Position numbers and translations under genes: made by a program. The notes beneath the pieces were generated by a model that saw only the letters and a program-made list of their open reading frames with translations, made no database searches and was not told the DNA's origin. Positions 1-11,672 of a DNA stretch of 64,000 nt are shown here, in pieces. Numbering within the stretch: the stretch's first letter is position 1; each line of letters starts with the position of its first letter. The DNA is from Tanytarsus gracilentus (Eukaryota > Arthropoda > Insecta > Diptera > Chironomidae), in NCBI GenBank assembly GCA_038502055.1, contig JAXRKN010000045.1, forward strand, positions 1,076,501-1,140,500, given 5' to 3'.

Positions 1-59
1 GTTTGTAGCTAAAGATCGGGTTTTGGCTCTAGTTGTGCAAGAAGTATTTTGTTTTGAGG

Positions 60-483
60 TACGACCCTTCAAGGACCGTCCCTGAGTGCAAAAATGTCCT
101 TTTTCATACAAATTTTCTCTTATATGGCTTCATGGGTATCGTTGAACTCGTGATTGGACCAGGAATCGATTGCTATAGATGATTTTTGAGGAATGTCCGT
201 CATGGACGGCCAGGACTGCCACTAATGTCCATTTTTCAGAACTATGGCTTCATGTATGTCGTTGAACTCGTCATTGCATCAGGAATCGATTGATACTGAC
301 GATTTTTGAGGAATGTCCATCATGGTCGGCCAGGACTGCCATAATGTCCATTTTTCAGAACTGCGGCTTCATGTATGTCGTTGAAGTCGTTATTGCATCA
401 GGAATCGATTTACATTGATGATTTTTGAAGAATGTCCTTCATGGCCGGCCAGGAGTGCCACTAATGCCCATTGCAACGGAGTA
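60..483. repeat. Tandem repeat of about 120 bp, roughly 3.5 copies
   Basis: Copies of a unit of about 119-120 bp follow one another. The anchor GGCTTCATG recurs near 127, 246 and 365, and GAATGTCC near 191, 311 and 431. Copies differ by scattered substitutions, and a more degenerate partial unit precedes them from about 60. No long open frame runs through the units. It is either a minisatellite-like array or the edge of a larger repeat cut by the window border. Confidence 0.85.
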
Positions 484-1001
484 GGGTACTAATCTATGCG
501 GAGCTATTGGAAATGGCAACGCCGTTTGCAGACCCATCTTGTTTATTTTTACAAATGTTTAAAATTTTATTTTTTAACGTTTAATATTTTTTTATGGTGG
601 GATATTTGGACAAGCGCGACATATTCAATAATTTTTAACAATATGAAAATGCATTTTTAATTTTTCTTCATCCTGGCAGTGACTTATTTTATAAATTTTT
701 AAATAGAAAAAACTGCCAGCAAAAATATTTTTGTATCAAAAAATTTCCTGACTAGCTTATTATCATCATCGTTGTCATTTATGTAACAAAAAAAAACATC
801 AAAATAAAAATGTTTTCATGATGAATTAAAATTTACTTTGAAGTGACACAAAAAATGACATAAAAAATTTAGTGCACATAGTTTGAAGATGAAAAAATAT
901 TTCAACCAAAAATATGAGAAAATTAAACAAAAAAACTCTCAAAATAAACTCCAAAACACGAAATAAAAATTATTTTATTGTTTTTTATTTCTTTCATCAT
1001 C
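484..1001. other. AT-rich flank and 3' UTR of the muscle gene
   Basis: No gene is seen. The part nearest 1001 should hold the 3' UTR of the minus-strand muscle gene. An AATAAA on the minus strand lies about 25 bases past its stop codon. Confidence 0.5.
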
Positions 1002-4000
1002 TTATCCGCTCGCTGGCGTTTCATTTAGGGTAATTTTTTCAATTTTCGACTCAAGAGCATCGCTTTCGGTGACGGTTTGTAATTTTTTATCATTAAGAAC
1101 AATTGGCTTTGCGATGACGAGTGGTTTATTTTCGAAAGTTTGTTTGTCTTTAGCTCTACCAGCTGCAATTAGACAAAAAAGTGATAAATAAAGAAAAAAT
1201 AAATATTAGAGAATTTTTTTAAGAGTGAGAGAGAGAGCGAAGAAGTTGATGAATTATGAGGCAAATAAAATATTGATTGTCGCGGGGCGGGAGGGAAAAA
1301 TAGCATAAAATATTTTAGAAAAAAATTGTGTGAAAGAGGGAGAAAGTGAAAGGAGACAAAAATATTATTTATCATTCATCTTTATTTAAACCGCAAAAAA
1401 TTTTCCTATTAAGAGCTGACAAATTGCTTAAATAGCTGGCAGTGACAACTTAAAATAGATTTTCAAGTGAAATCATGACATTTTCTGTGGTTGTTCAAAA
1501 GTCGAAAAAAGACATCCTCAAGACTAAAATTAAGATTTTGTTCTTTTATCATGTTTGTGGTGTGTGTGGCTTTAAAACTTTGTGTTACAAAACAATCAAA
1601 ACAAATTCTCATAAGACTTAAATGTTATACATAACATCATAGAAAGAGATAAATATGAATTAAAAATCCTTGAAGCAATTTTTAAAATCTTTCTGAAATT
1701 TTCAAAACTTTTTTAAACACAAACATTACACAGTGGTTTCATTCTGAAGAAAATATATTATTATTAATTTTTTATTTTTCTATTTTTCTTTGACTCGGAC
1801 CAAATTTCTAATTATTTTTCTTTTCTCCATATGAAAGTAAGACATAATCAGCTACCAAAGTTAAGAATTTTATATACCCATAAAACTATGTGTTTTTTGA
1901 ACGGGACTTTTCTCTAAAACTATGCATGAAACATAATTACTTTTTTATATTAAATTTTTTGTTACTATCTCTCCTATTTATTTTTAAAATATGCCTGTCA
2001 AAACAAGCTTTGGAAGTGCTTTAAAATTGAAAAAATCAGAGACCCCAATCGCCTTTTCGTAGAATCATTGTACGTTCTTTGCAATGTTCCGCAATGTGAA
2101 TGTGACCACAAATTCTCAGAGACAAGGCTTGAAATAATCAGGTGTTTTAAATTTCGTCTGCTACTTTTTGCTACTTTGAGAGAAAATCGACTTCAAAAAT
2201 TCACAAAAATCTCACTTTTTATATGAAAAAGTGATGAAAATTTTCACAAGAAAATTAAAATCGTTGATAAAGCAACCTTTATACCGATCATAGCAAATAA
2301 ACATTAAATGTTATATTTTCTTCAGGATGAAACCACTGTGCATTAAATAAATTTTTGGCTTTCAATCAATAAATAAGTTGTCTGATTTATTTTAAACATC
2401 TTTAACAATATTTTTTATAAAAATTCTTTCAAGGATTTTTTAAACATTTAAAAATTTTCTCAGCATATAATTATATTTAAAACATTGCGTAGGAAATTCA
2501 ACTGTCCATAGCTTTTTAAACATTTTTTTTTCAAGAATTATGCGATCTCTTTTTAATCGATCTTTACAACTTCTTACCTTTATTGTTTTCAGCAGCTACG
2601 GCATCACGGTTCTTTGCATAATACGACAAATAGTAAACATCATTCAGAACTCTATCGATCGAGTAATCAAGTGGATCGAATTCATGTGCCAGCGAATGGC
2701 GACTATAGTACGGTCTATCGCCTACAATTTTTGCTGTGGCCAAATGACTAATTCCTTTAATATAATATAACACAATAATCACAAATCTCTTAACGCATCT
2801 TCTAAGATACATTTTTAAAATTGAACGTTTAATCTACTTTTTAAAGATAGATTTATCTTATTTAAGGGTTTCAATTTTAAATTTTTAGTAACAAGTGGTT
2901 AGAGCTTCCTATGAGCAAGAGCTTGTTTTGGAAGCTTGCAATGTTATTCACAGAAGTGAGAAGGAAGGAAAAACAACATCAACAGATGCACATCACAAAG
3001 CAATCAAAATTGTACTTGAGTGAGTTTAAACAAATTATTGAGTATGCAGAGAAGATAATTAAGATTAATTGCAGATTTTAAGATATTAAAAATTTCCAGT
3101 TTTTGCAATTAATTTCATGTCAACAACGGCAGTGAATATAAAAAATTGTTCTTGCAATAATTTTGGATAAGGATACCATTGAAAATATTAACTTTTTTAA
3201 GGAACAAAATAATTTGACCAAAACTATTGCTCAATTTATTAAAACTATTTTACAGTTTTCAGCCAATTTTGATTTTTTCAAGCTTAATATTTAAATTTTT
3301 AGTTTTTGTTTAATTATTCTACTCTGTGTATTTTGCATGTGTGTAAAATTGTTCTGATTGTGGGATTTTTGAATGGAAATTTCGGCAGAAATGCACACAA
3401 GAATTTTTTTTGGTGCTTTAAAATTTTTATTCTCATCTTTTTCACCAATCATTACTTTTAAATCATTTAATTTTTCTTCATATTCTTTTTTAACTTTTAT
3501 AATTTAGACTCACCAGAATAGCGCTTAGGTAATGGATATTTCATGTTGGCCAAAAGCTCAATGCGATCGCGAGTTTTCCTTGTCGGACGCAAAATATTTT
3601 TGTTGACATAGACTTCATTTTCGATATCTTTATCGCCGTACTTGTCGGGAATAAAGTCACGATCATATCTATAATTAAAGAAAAAAAATTAGTCACTCTT
3701 AAAAAATTAAGCTTTTAAAACCAACCTGCTGTATTTTGCTGGATCAACGCTCTCAGCGCGCATACGACGAGGAACGCTTGCTGCACGTGGAACAGGTTCA
3801 TTAATCTCTCTCAACAAGCGTTTCGTTGAAGCACGAATATCTCTTGTCTCATCATTAAATGCCTGTCAACGAAAGTAAAATGACACTTTAAGCAATTAAG
3901 TTACTTTATGCGATGGAATGTCACTTACAGATGTATATGGTGAATTCAAATAGTCTTCCATGGCATCAAATCCAAGTGGACTACGACGATGTTTGTTCTC

Positions 4001-7000
4001 GATGCGATCAAATTCGCGACTTAAAACGGATGGACGAACACGAACTGAATTGACGCGTGATGGACTTGTAAAGATACGAACGGGTGAGTATGCATCTCGA
4101 CGGTAGATTCTAGCCGATGGCGTAATGACGCGAACAGGTGAAACGCGCTCGCGATAGACTCTCATGGGTGATGTTGTGATGCGGGTCATTGGAATTGGCA
4201 GCAAGCGCTTCGAGTAGCTCGGAATGCCAATTTCTGTCGGATAGTCGTCATCGTATGAGAATTTAAAAGATGGGCGGCTATAACTTCCAATCTGTTTACA
4301 TGCAAGCAAGTAAGAAGTGTGAGAAAATGTAAGCACATTTCAGTTAAGTGTAAACAATTTTTTGAAGATTTTTTTTTTCAATAAAATTCAGACGTCAAGA
4401 CGGTACGTGTTGGCAGGAAAAAAGTTCTTAGAAAAAAATTTTTTGACTCAAAGAGAAAATTTTTGTCATGCGAAACTCGAAAAATAAATTTGAATGCTTT
4501 GAAGAAAAATCTAGAAAACGTTAATTCTGTTTAATTTAAAATTTAATAAAATATTTTTCACACCATCATGACACCTCAATAATAAAACTCCCATAATATC
4601 CATCGATACTTACTCTTGAGTATGTGGGAACCACACTGATTGGCGACTAAAATCGTGGAAAAAAGAAAACAAATTTTTTTCATCACTGACTCATTATAAC
4701 AGCGGAAAATTCGCTCATCGCGTGGGTGAGTGAAGTAAAAATAAATTTTTCGAAATGATGTAAGTGCCAAATCGAGAAAATTATGTGTGAATTATTTTTG
4801 TAAAAAGCTTATTGCAGAAAATACATACGTAATAGCTACGGTAGGAGGAAGAAAGGTAAGAGGGAGTGATGTAGTCATCATCAAATGTTGGATCGTAGCG
4901 TGACTGTGAGAGTATAAAGACAGTTCAAGTGACTTATTAATAATAAGCTATAAAAAAATTTCTTTTGTCAAAAATTCCACAGTAAATCATGAAACGAGGC
5001 TGAAAATAATTGAAACAACTTCGATTTTTATCTCAAACGAAATAAATTTCCGCATTTTCCTTTCTTTATTTCTCTTTATATCCCATCAACAAAATTTTTT
5101 TTCTGCAACATCATCAGAAAATCTTTATGACTCTCCCGAATTGCTTCTTTTCTCTAAATTTAAAAACACATTTCCGTATATAAGAGTGGGAGATTTTTTT
5201 GAAGAAACATTGAACGAACAGTAAAGTGATTATCAGTAGAAATAAATAGCGCCATTAGTTTCTCATGAGTGAGTTATTATTGGTTTGTTAACATATACAC
5301 ATTTATATGTGAAACGTATTTTGGTTAGAAAAAAGTTTTAGGTTGATATCTGGTTCGACACTTTTAAGGGAATCAAATGTTAAAAAACTAAAAACTTTAA
5401 AATATTTTTAAAATAAAATTCCCTTCCATCACACTTCAACATTCCTAGACATTGTTAGTTAATAGTTAATTAAAAATCGTTAGTAAATTAAGCGCACTTT
5501 ACTGTTCGTAAGCGTGAAAAAAGTTTAGACACGGAAGTGTGAGTGTCTATAAGTGGTACCACCCGGCAAACGCCCAGTTGATGATGAACTGTAGCTGTAG
5601 CCACCGGGACCACTTCCAGTAGTGGTTGTACGATCGGTGCTGTAATATCCGCCCGGTCCACTTTCGCGTTTAGATTCATTTGTGTATGTCGAAGACGAGG
5701 TCTTGGGACGTGAGTAGGGATCACCCGATGAGGAAGCTTTCTCAGTTTTCGAGGAGTATGAGTAAGAGTATTGCTCATCTGCACGACGTGACGTAGGCGT
5801 ATCTTGAACAGTATAGATGCGTGGATTCTATTTTTTTGTGTTGTGTTTTGTTAATGCACAATTTATGTTTTGAGTGAAAAAAGGAGAAAGACAGAAAATT
5901 TTCAGTCAGTAAATTATTCAGCACAGCAAATAAAAAGTTTACATCAAGAGATAAATTATTTTTGTGTCAATAGAAATTGAACATTTAAAAGTTTTTGATT
6001 GCTTTTTTTGGGGATGTTTTATAAAGTTTTTAATTTTGTCTGTTTAAAGAACACTTTTGTGTGATCCTTCATATTTATCAAACAAGTAAAAAACACTTCA
6101 AAAGTTTTTTTTACAGCTTTGTACGTTCTTTGAACTTTTATATTTTTAAAACATTAAACAAATTTAAAAGCTAGAAATTTAAATTTTAAAATCTCCACAT
6201 TTTTAGTATTAAAGATTAAAAACTTTGAAAGCTTTATAGAAAGCTCTTTTTTCACCTAGACAAAACACCCAATGTGTCCACAATTAGTCATAAGATAACA
6301 GGGGATGGGTAAATCACAATATTCACATTGGGTATTGCAATATTCATAGATATCTCACAATATCATTATTTTGAAATTGCGAGTTACCGCCCCCTGGAAG
6401 ACATATATTGAAGAAAACAACAATGGAACTGAACTATTTTTACTAATAACTGAGATGAGAAAACTACTCAAGACACCAACAACAATCACATAAAATTTTC
6501 AACCAAACAAATTTATTTCTCATTTAAAATCAACTTAAGAATTTTAAGCACATGTAAGGGTCGAATTTTTCTCCAAATAGATTTTCTTCCCAAAATAGAT
6601 ACTAAATTTTGCAAAGATATTCTGAGAAGGATGAATGACTAGGAAAAATTTTATTATGAACATTGAGTGAGGAAAATGTAGTCGAAATTTCTTTTAAACA
6701 GTTTTGAAGGTTATAACAGCTAAAAAATCAATACTTTTGAAAATAGATATAAAATGAAAATTTTGTTATCAATAACTTTAGTTTTTAAATAAATATGTCA
6801 GAAGTATTTAAAAAATAGCGCCAGTTTTCTTTAAATGCCCCATGAAAATCTAAATATGAAAAAGAACACCTCACACGACTTAAAAAGCTCTCAGCACAAA
6901 ATTTTAACAAAGTCTCGTCTATTAAAATTAGCACAAATTTCTCAATGTTCAAAACTGATGTCACAAGTGATATTCATCATCGTCAACAGAGACAGAGAAT

Positions 7001-10000
7001 AATTTCTAGTAAAAATCCAAAAAGCAAATTGTTTTTGTTAGTGATAAATTTTGAAGTAACATAAAATTTCTAATTTTAATACTGGTTAGTTAAAAACTAA
7101 AAATCAAAAAGAGGTTTTAAAATATTGGTCCACGAAATTCACGAGCTGGAAGCTTGTCTTTGCCATGAAGTCTCGGCAAAACCAAATCCATACTATTTGA
7201 GTCAGTAAAGTATGGTGTAAGACCTCCAGACTCGCGAATACGCTGTTGACGATGAATCTCGTTGAAAACTTTGTCACGCGTCTGATCACGTGGTGACTTA
7301 TATTCCTCCAATGGACGCAACTGTGACAAAGCCTTTGGCTTTATTTCCGACTTTAATTTTTGCACAATTGAGCCACCAACGCGTCTCTTATGCTCATCTT
7401 CGGGAAAGAGAGACTTTTTCTTTCCAAACGCAGTTATCGGATCAGCAATCAAGCTCGGTCGCGGTACAAATGGAACTTTCTCCCATGGCACTTCTCGTCT
7501 CTGGAGAAAGGAGAAAGTTGATCGAGTTGATTTTCAAGTCTTTAATTTTTTAATACAAAAAATTTCCTCTTAAACTTCATTTGAGGGTGTTTTAGGGGAC
7601 AAATGTATAGAAGTTTTTAGTTGAAGCAGAAATACTCAATATTGGTTATGGGAGTAAAAGACAAAAAATTCACTTTATCTAATTTTTAAAAAATATAGAA
7701 TGATTTATCATTTTTGTTTCATACAATCGCATAACATAATTTAAACAATAATTGCAGATGCGACGATCATCGTGTATGAAAAAAGGGTCAAGCACAAACA
7801 AAGGATCTTTTTGTGTACATGCACAGTTGATGACTGATGATTCAGCCTTACATAAATAAATCCATTAGCATTGACATCAATATTTATGGAAAAAGAACTT
7901 TTTTGTTGATGGGTTTAAAGGAGAAAAAATTAACCCCACGTGCATAAATAAAATGTGTGTTTGTGCGTGTATGTATGTGAGCAAATATGTAGGCGTGTAA
8001 TTCGCTTTTATGTTTGTTTAAAGAAACTTAGTGAAAAAAATTATGCAATAAAATCTGTTTATTTTACTTTATTTTTGGTGTAAAAACCAAAAGAGAAAAC
8101 CCTTACGTTTGTATCCACGTACATTTATCATGTAGCATGTGATTAATGATCAAATCAAAATAAAGGGAAAATATTTGAGGAAAGTTGTAACAATCAACGT
8201 GTTAAAGATGTATTTTAAGGTTTTTCTTTTTGTATTAAATAGTTCGTGAATTTATGAGGAATTGAAAAGGTTTAAAAAAGTTTGAATTCACAATATTATT
8301 CAAAATAAATTTCTCCACCCTCTTAATCACTGTGCATTAAATCAATGCATTGAAATGAAATCGTATTAAATGAGAAATTCATTAATCAATCAATGGAAAT
8401 GTAATTGGAAGCAAAAAGAGCTTTCATTTACAGCAATTCAACGATGTGTTCAATAGATAAATTATCATCACACAGTCAGCAACCGGAATTAATCTTTTTC
8501 TCTCGCTTCGTTTTTCAATTTGTACATATTTTCGCGATTTATTAATTAAAAGATTTAGGTAGTAATTTCTTCGTGGAATAATTTTTAAACTGTCGTTCAT
8601 GGATTTAAAATTGTGGTGGCGTCATTCCCACTTTGAAAGTAATGTAAATAATTTTTCTTGCTTTGGAAACGAAGAAGAAAATTTTGAAAAACTGCACTTC
8701 GAAAAACCGAGAGAGAAAAATATTTTTTTGGCGTTCTTCCAAGCACCTGTTTTGCGATCACTACACTCTTATGAATGTGTGTAGGAGAGTTTTTAGTTAA
8801 AAACTAGGATTCATTCAAAACTGTAAGCCTTTCAGTGTAATGTGAGACAATCAAATTTATAAACAAAATTATGATCCAAAAGAAATGAAAACTTTTTATA
8901 CAGATTGCATTTTTTTAACGTTTTTTAAAGCAATTTTATTAGCGCGTCAAAAACTGTCGCACTCAATTTAAGTAAAATAAGTTTCTCATGTCTTTGATGT
9001 CTCAAAGTAATTTTTGTTGAAGGGCAAAATTTTCATAAAGCGAGTTTTTTTCTCTCCTTCATAAAATAATAAACCCCACAAAAAATTTTGTGTCCTGCAT
9101 TTAAAAATTATTCATTTTTTAATTTTTACATTTTTTTGTATCAAATATGTGACGATATTAACGCTTTACATTAGAGTAGGTTTAAAGTGTGATTAAAATT
9201 TTAATGAAAATATTCATTTTGCGATGATCTTGACGATCATTTTAATATTATGAGATTTTCTCCCACATTTCACATACACACATATTTATGGTGTGGGCGG
9301 CCAGAAGGAATTTTCGATGGCGTCGGAGAGGAAAAATTTTTCAATTACATTTTTAATTTACACGTTGAAATAATTTTTGTGTGTCGACCAAATATTGCAG
9401 CCATGATTTACAGTGGAATTTTTGAACAGAAAATTAAAAACTTTAGAGGTAGTCGAGTGATGGCAACATTTAATTTTAAATGTTCCAATTTCTAAAGCAC
9501 GTAAAAAGATGTTGACAGATTATAGTCATTGAATTCAAAAAAGAAAGTACATAAAATCCAATCATAAAGAAAAATAAATCAAAACTTGAACTTCAAATAT
9601 TTTCAACGTTGGAGTGAAAGATAAATAGCAAGAAATGCGATATGATACAATTTGTATTTTTAGGCATGATAATTAAGGTAGAGTTTCAAAAAAAAATTGC
9701 GTCAAAACATGGCATTTGTAATTAACAAAATTTTGCGAACAAGATATGTGGATGATAATTTTGTAAACAAAAAATTATTAAATTAAGGTCTTAACTTTTG
9801 GTTTGACGAAATTTTGATATTTAAATAAATTTTTCAGAAAATCCTGTAGCACTATAAAATTTCCACTTTTCACATAACATCCGCGCCACGTATGCACGCA
9901 GCTTTTCTTATTTATGACGCTCGTTTTTGACTCACTCATTTTCTCTCTCACCAATTTCTTGTTTTGCGCAAAAATATCTAATTTTAATTTTTTAATGCTG

Positions 10001-10387
10001 TTTATTTTTCACTCGGAACGCGAGAATATTCGAAATTCGAAAAAGAAAGGAAAGAAGTTGGGAATTAAAAGCAGAGAAAAATTTTCTTTCATCACTTTTT
10101 CTTTTCAAATCATTAACAATCATCAATATAAGATATGGGAGAAACTTTCAAGGTTCCCGGGGTGAATGAAGAAATTTTTTCTTGTGCCTTTATCCACTTC
10201 TCGGAAAAAAAATTTTTTGCAGCTTAAAAGGAAATTTTTCATCTTTTTTGCAAATATACAAAATTAAAATTTCAAACACCGAAAAAGGAATATTTACCGT
10301 AAGCGTATATGACGAAATGGTTGGTCGTGATGAAGTGTATGATGACGTATATGGACGACGAGTATAGAATTCACTTTCGTAAGGCAT
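1002..10387 (-). CDS. Mf: Probable myofilin (thick-filament muscle protein), long isoform
   Basis: Exons run 10387-10298, 4903-4829, 4646-4614, 4291-3929, 3862-3726, 3668-3514, 2733-2578 and 1162-1002; all junction phases agree and give 389 aa. The start MPYESEFYTRR is chosen because it sits on the first exon that joins in phase 0 to every downstream exon set. The protein is basic and rich in Arg, Ser and Tyr, with repeated short motifs of the type SPVRV and SPSRV around residues 80-140 and an acidic, Lys-rich C-terminus ending ETPASG. It has no signal peptide or membrane segment. Insect myofilin is a roughly 20-kDa thick-filament protein with several isoforms. The short form made from this first exon (157 aa) fits that size, and the isoform layout fits too, but the name rests on recall without an alignment. 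It could be another insect-specific sarcomere protein. Confidence 0.55.
1729..2340. mobile_element. Transib-like MITE, 612 bp, with 5-bp target duplication CATTA
   Basis: The ends are inverted: the left begins CACAGTGGTTTCATTCTGAA and the right, read on the other strand, begins CACAGTGGTTTCATCCTGAA. The five bases CATTA lie directly outside both ends (1724-1728 and 2341-2345). Terminal CAC plus 5-bp duplications is the signature of the Transib superfamily. No transposase frame is present. The interior matches the element at 26819-27455 in reversed orientation, for example around the stretches reading ACTATGTGTTTTTTGA and TTGTAGAAT or TCGTAGAAT. It sits in the last intron of the muscle gene. 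Confidence 0.8.
2578..2733 (-). CDS. Mf: 156-nt cassette exon of the muscle gene
   Basis: The exon encodes AKIVGDRPYYSRHSLAHEFD… and ends with the donor GTAAGAAG. It starts and ends in phase 1, and the exon before it also ends in phase 1, so skipping it keeps the frame: 3514 can join directly to 1162. A second AG a few bases upstream (TTAG) would break the frame and is not preferred. Confidence 0.6.
4614..4646 (-). CDS. Mf: 33-nt microexon of the muscle gene
   Basis: The 33 bases encode SPISVVPTYSR. They are bounded by an acceptor ending TTTTAG and the donor GTAAGTATCG, both strong, and are in phase 0 on both sides, so the exon can be included or skipped without shifting the frame. The Ser/Pro/Tyr/Arg composition matches the exons on either side (…SSSYRSYY and IGSYSRPS…). 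Confidence 0.55.
5525..5827 (-). CDS. Mf: Second alternative terminal exon of the muscle gene
   Basis: This 303-nt exon follows an acceptor at 5828-5829 and reads NPRIYTVQDTPTSRR, then a Ser/Tyr/Gly/Thr-rich tail ending LPGGTTYRHSHFRV and a stop. It joins in phase 0 to the shared first exon and would give a 130-aa protein. The longest simple open frame here is in another frame and is a shadow. The Gly/Ser/Tyr composition suggests a flexible tail. Since both this exon and 7117-7500 end in stops, they are mutually exclusive 3' ends. Confidence 0.6.
   Translation of the reverse strand, partial: NPRIYTVQDTPTSRRADEQYSYSYSSKTEKASSSGDPYSRPKTSSSTYTNESKRESGPGGYYSTDRTTTTGSGPGGYSYSSSSTGRLPGGTTYRHSHFRV
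7117..7500 (-). CDS. Mf: Alternative terminal exon of the muscle gene, short isoform
   Basis: This 384-nt exon starts RREVPWEKVPFVPRPSL after a good acceptor at 7501-7502 and ends GPIF followed by a stop. It joins in phase 0 to the first exon (10387-10298) and makes a 157-aa protein. The sequence is charged and rich in Pro and Arg, with no membrane segment. Because it carries its own stop it must be the last coding exon of its transcript, so its use depends on cleavage and polyadenylation upstream of the other exons. It is the best-conserved-looking block of the locus, with few low-complexity runs. Confidence 0.7.
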   Translation of the reverse strand, partial: RREVPWEKVPFVPRPSLIADPITAFGKKKSLFPEDEHKRRVGGSIVQKLKSEIKPKALSQLRPLEEYKSPRDQTRDKVFNEIHRQQRIRESGGLTPYFTDSNSMDLVLPRLHGKDKLPAREFRGPIF

Positions 10388-10767
10388 CTTTAATAATTTT
10401 CTAATTCTTCCTTTTTTGAATTTGTTCACAAATTTTCTTTAGAATCACTAGAATTTTTTAGCACCCACAGATCACTTTCCAGATCTTTTTCACTCTAGAA
10501 AATAATTATTAATCCTGCGAGAGAATTTTCGGGATACTTCACGCCAGTCGAATGGTCGAAGATGATCTAAATTTGAAAATTTCTTTTTTCACGACACGAC
10601 GATTTAATATAATTCGGACTTGAAATTTTTCTTGTGCCTCTGCGAGAAAAAAAATATTCTTCTCTACATCGAGTGGAAATGCTAAGCATTTTCACATGAA
10701 CTCACACACATTGTGGCATAACTCTCTCACATCCGAACGATCATGATGATGGTGGTGGCCAGAGATT

Positions 10768-10777
10768 TTATTTTTAG
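10768..10777. promoter_or_regulatory. Possible MEF2 site upstream of the muscle gene
   Basis: TTATTTTTAG fits the MEF2 consensus YTAWWWWTAR and lies about 380 bp upstream of the muscle gene start codon. In such AT-rich DNA the match can easily be chance. Confidence 0.2.
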
Positions 10778-11444
10778 ATTATGCGGCATTTTACAATTTT
10801 CTTCTCGCTTATATTTTCTTTCATTTATTATTTGGAGAATGAAAAAATTAATGAGATTATGCGGGAAAAATATTGATAGTCAAAATATTAGCAATTTAAA
10901 TTACATATTTATGAATGAATTTTACGAGAGAATATTGATTAAACTTTTAAATTCATGACTGAATGAAAAAAGTCTAGGGAAAATAACATTTGCATATTTT
11001 TAAAAACTTAAGAATAAAAAAATTTCTGGGTTTGTTCGTCATTAAGTTCTTACGTGAAGGAACAAATAAAATTTTGTCGATGAACTCTAGCCAAATAAAT
11101 CATTTTACCCCATTGTTGCCTTATCGGCCCAACAAAAAAAAGTGCACGCAAACACATCTGGCGATAACACTGGCAATAAAAAATGTTTTGATTTAAAATT
11201 AGTATTTTTATTGAATTAATCACAATATTTATTTAATTTTATACATTTGTTCGGTCGGCATGGAAAAAATGTAATTATCAGTAGATTATCAACAAAAGAC
11301 TCTAGACTTAACGGCTAGATGCACATGAAATTGTTTGTGGAGATTAAACGAGATTGAATCTGTCTATATATTTAAAAACATTTAAATCTATTCGAAATCA
11401 ATAAAGATTAATTATGGTTGGATTAATTAGTGGACAATATAAAA

Positions 11445-11672
11445 TCATTTAGAACTTAAATATTTTAAAAGAAATATTATTTGAATAAAATTATTTCTAA
11501 TTAAATCATAAAATCGCTGAAATAAAACCACGTGTTTTTCAAACGAGTCACATACTGCATGATGAATACAAAATTTAATAAGTGCTCCATAAAAAAGAGC
11601 AAAACATAAAATAATTAAAAAGATTATAAGTACGGCTTCCCTATCAATTTCCGTCAGTATCTCTCCGAACAT
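11445..11672 (-). CDS. Possible small single-pass membrane protein (75 aa)
   Basis: The frame starts MFGEILTEIDREAV and is followed by about 20 hydrophobic residues (LIIFLIILCFALFYGALIKF), then a polar tail with His and Cys. The N-terminal half is less AT-biased than the surroundings, as coding sequence would be. The tail may run into an intron. No family is recognised and there is no supporting context, so this may be a chance frame. Confidence 0.25.
   Translation of the reverse strand: MFGEILTEIDREAVLIIFLIILCFALFYGALIKFCIHHAVCDSFEKHVVLFQRFYDLIRNNFIQIIFLLKYLSSK

Noticed and set aside
5488..5784. 98-aa minus-strand frame starting MQMSNTLTHTPRK
   Set aside because: It is the wrong frame; the exon frame joined in phase from the shared first exon gives a sensible Ser/Gly/Tyr tail.
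6260..6335. Inverted words CCCAATGTG and CACATTGGG as a small MITE
   Set aside because: The repeated part is only about 9 bases and no target duplication could be defined.
8325..8345. CACTGTGCATTAAAT as another Transib-type end
   Set aside because: It matches the right junction of the 1729 element over 15 bases but has no inverted partner and no further similarity inward; probably chance.
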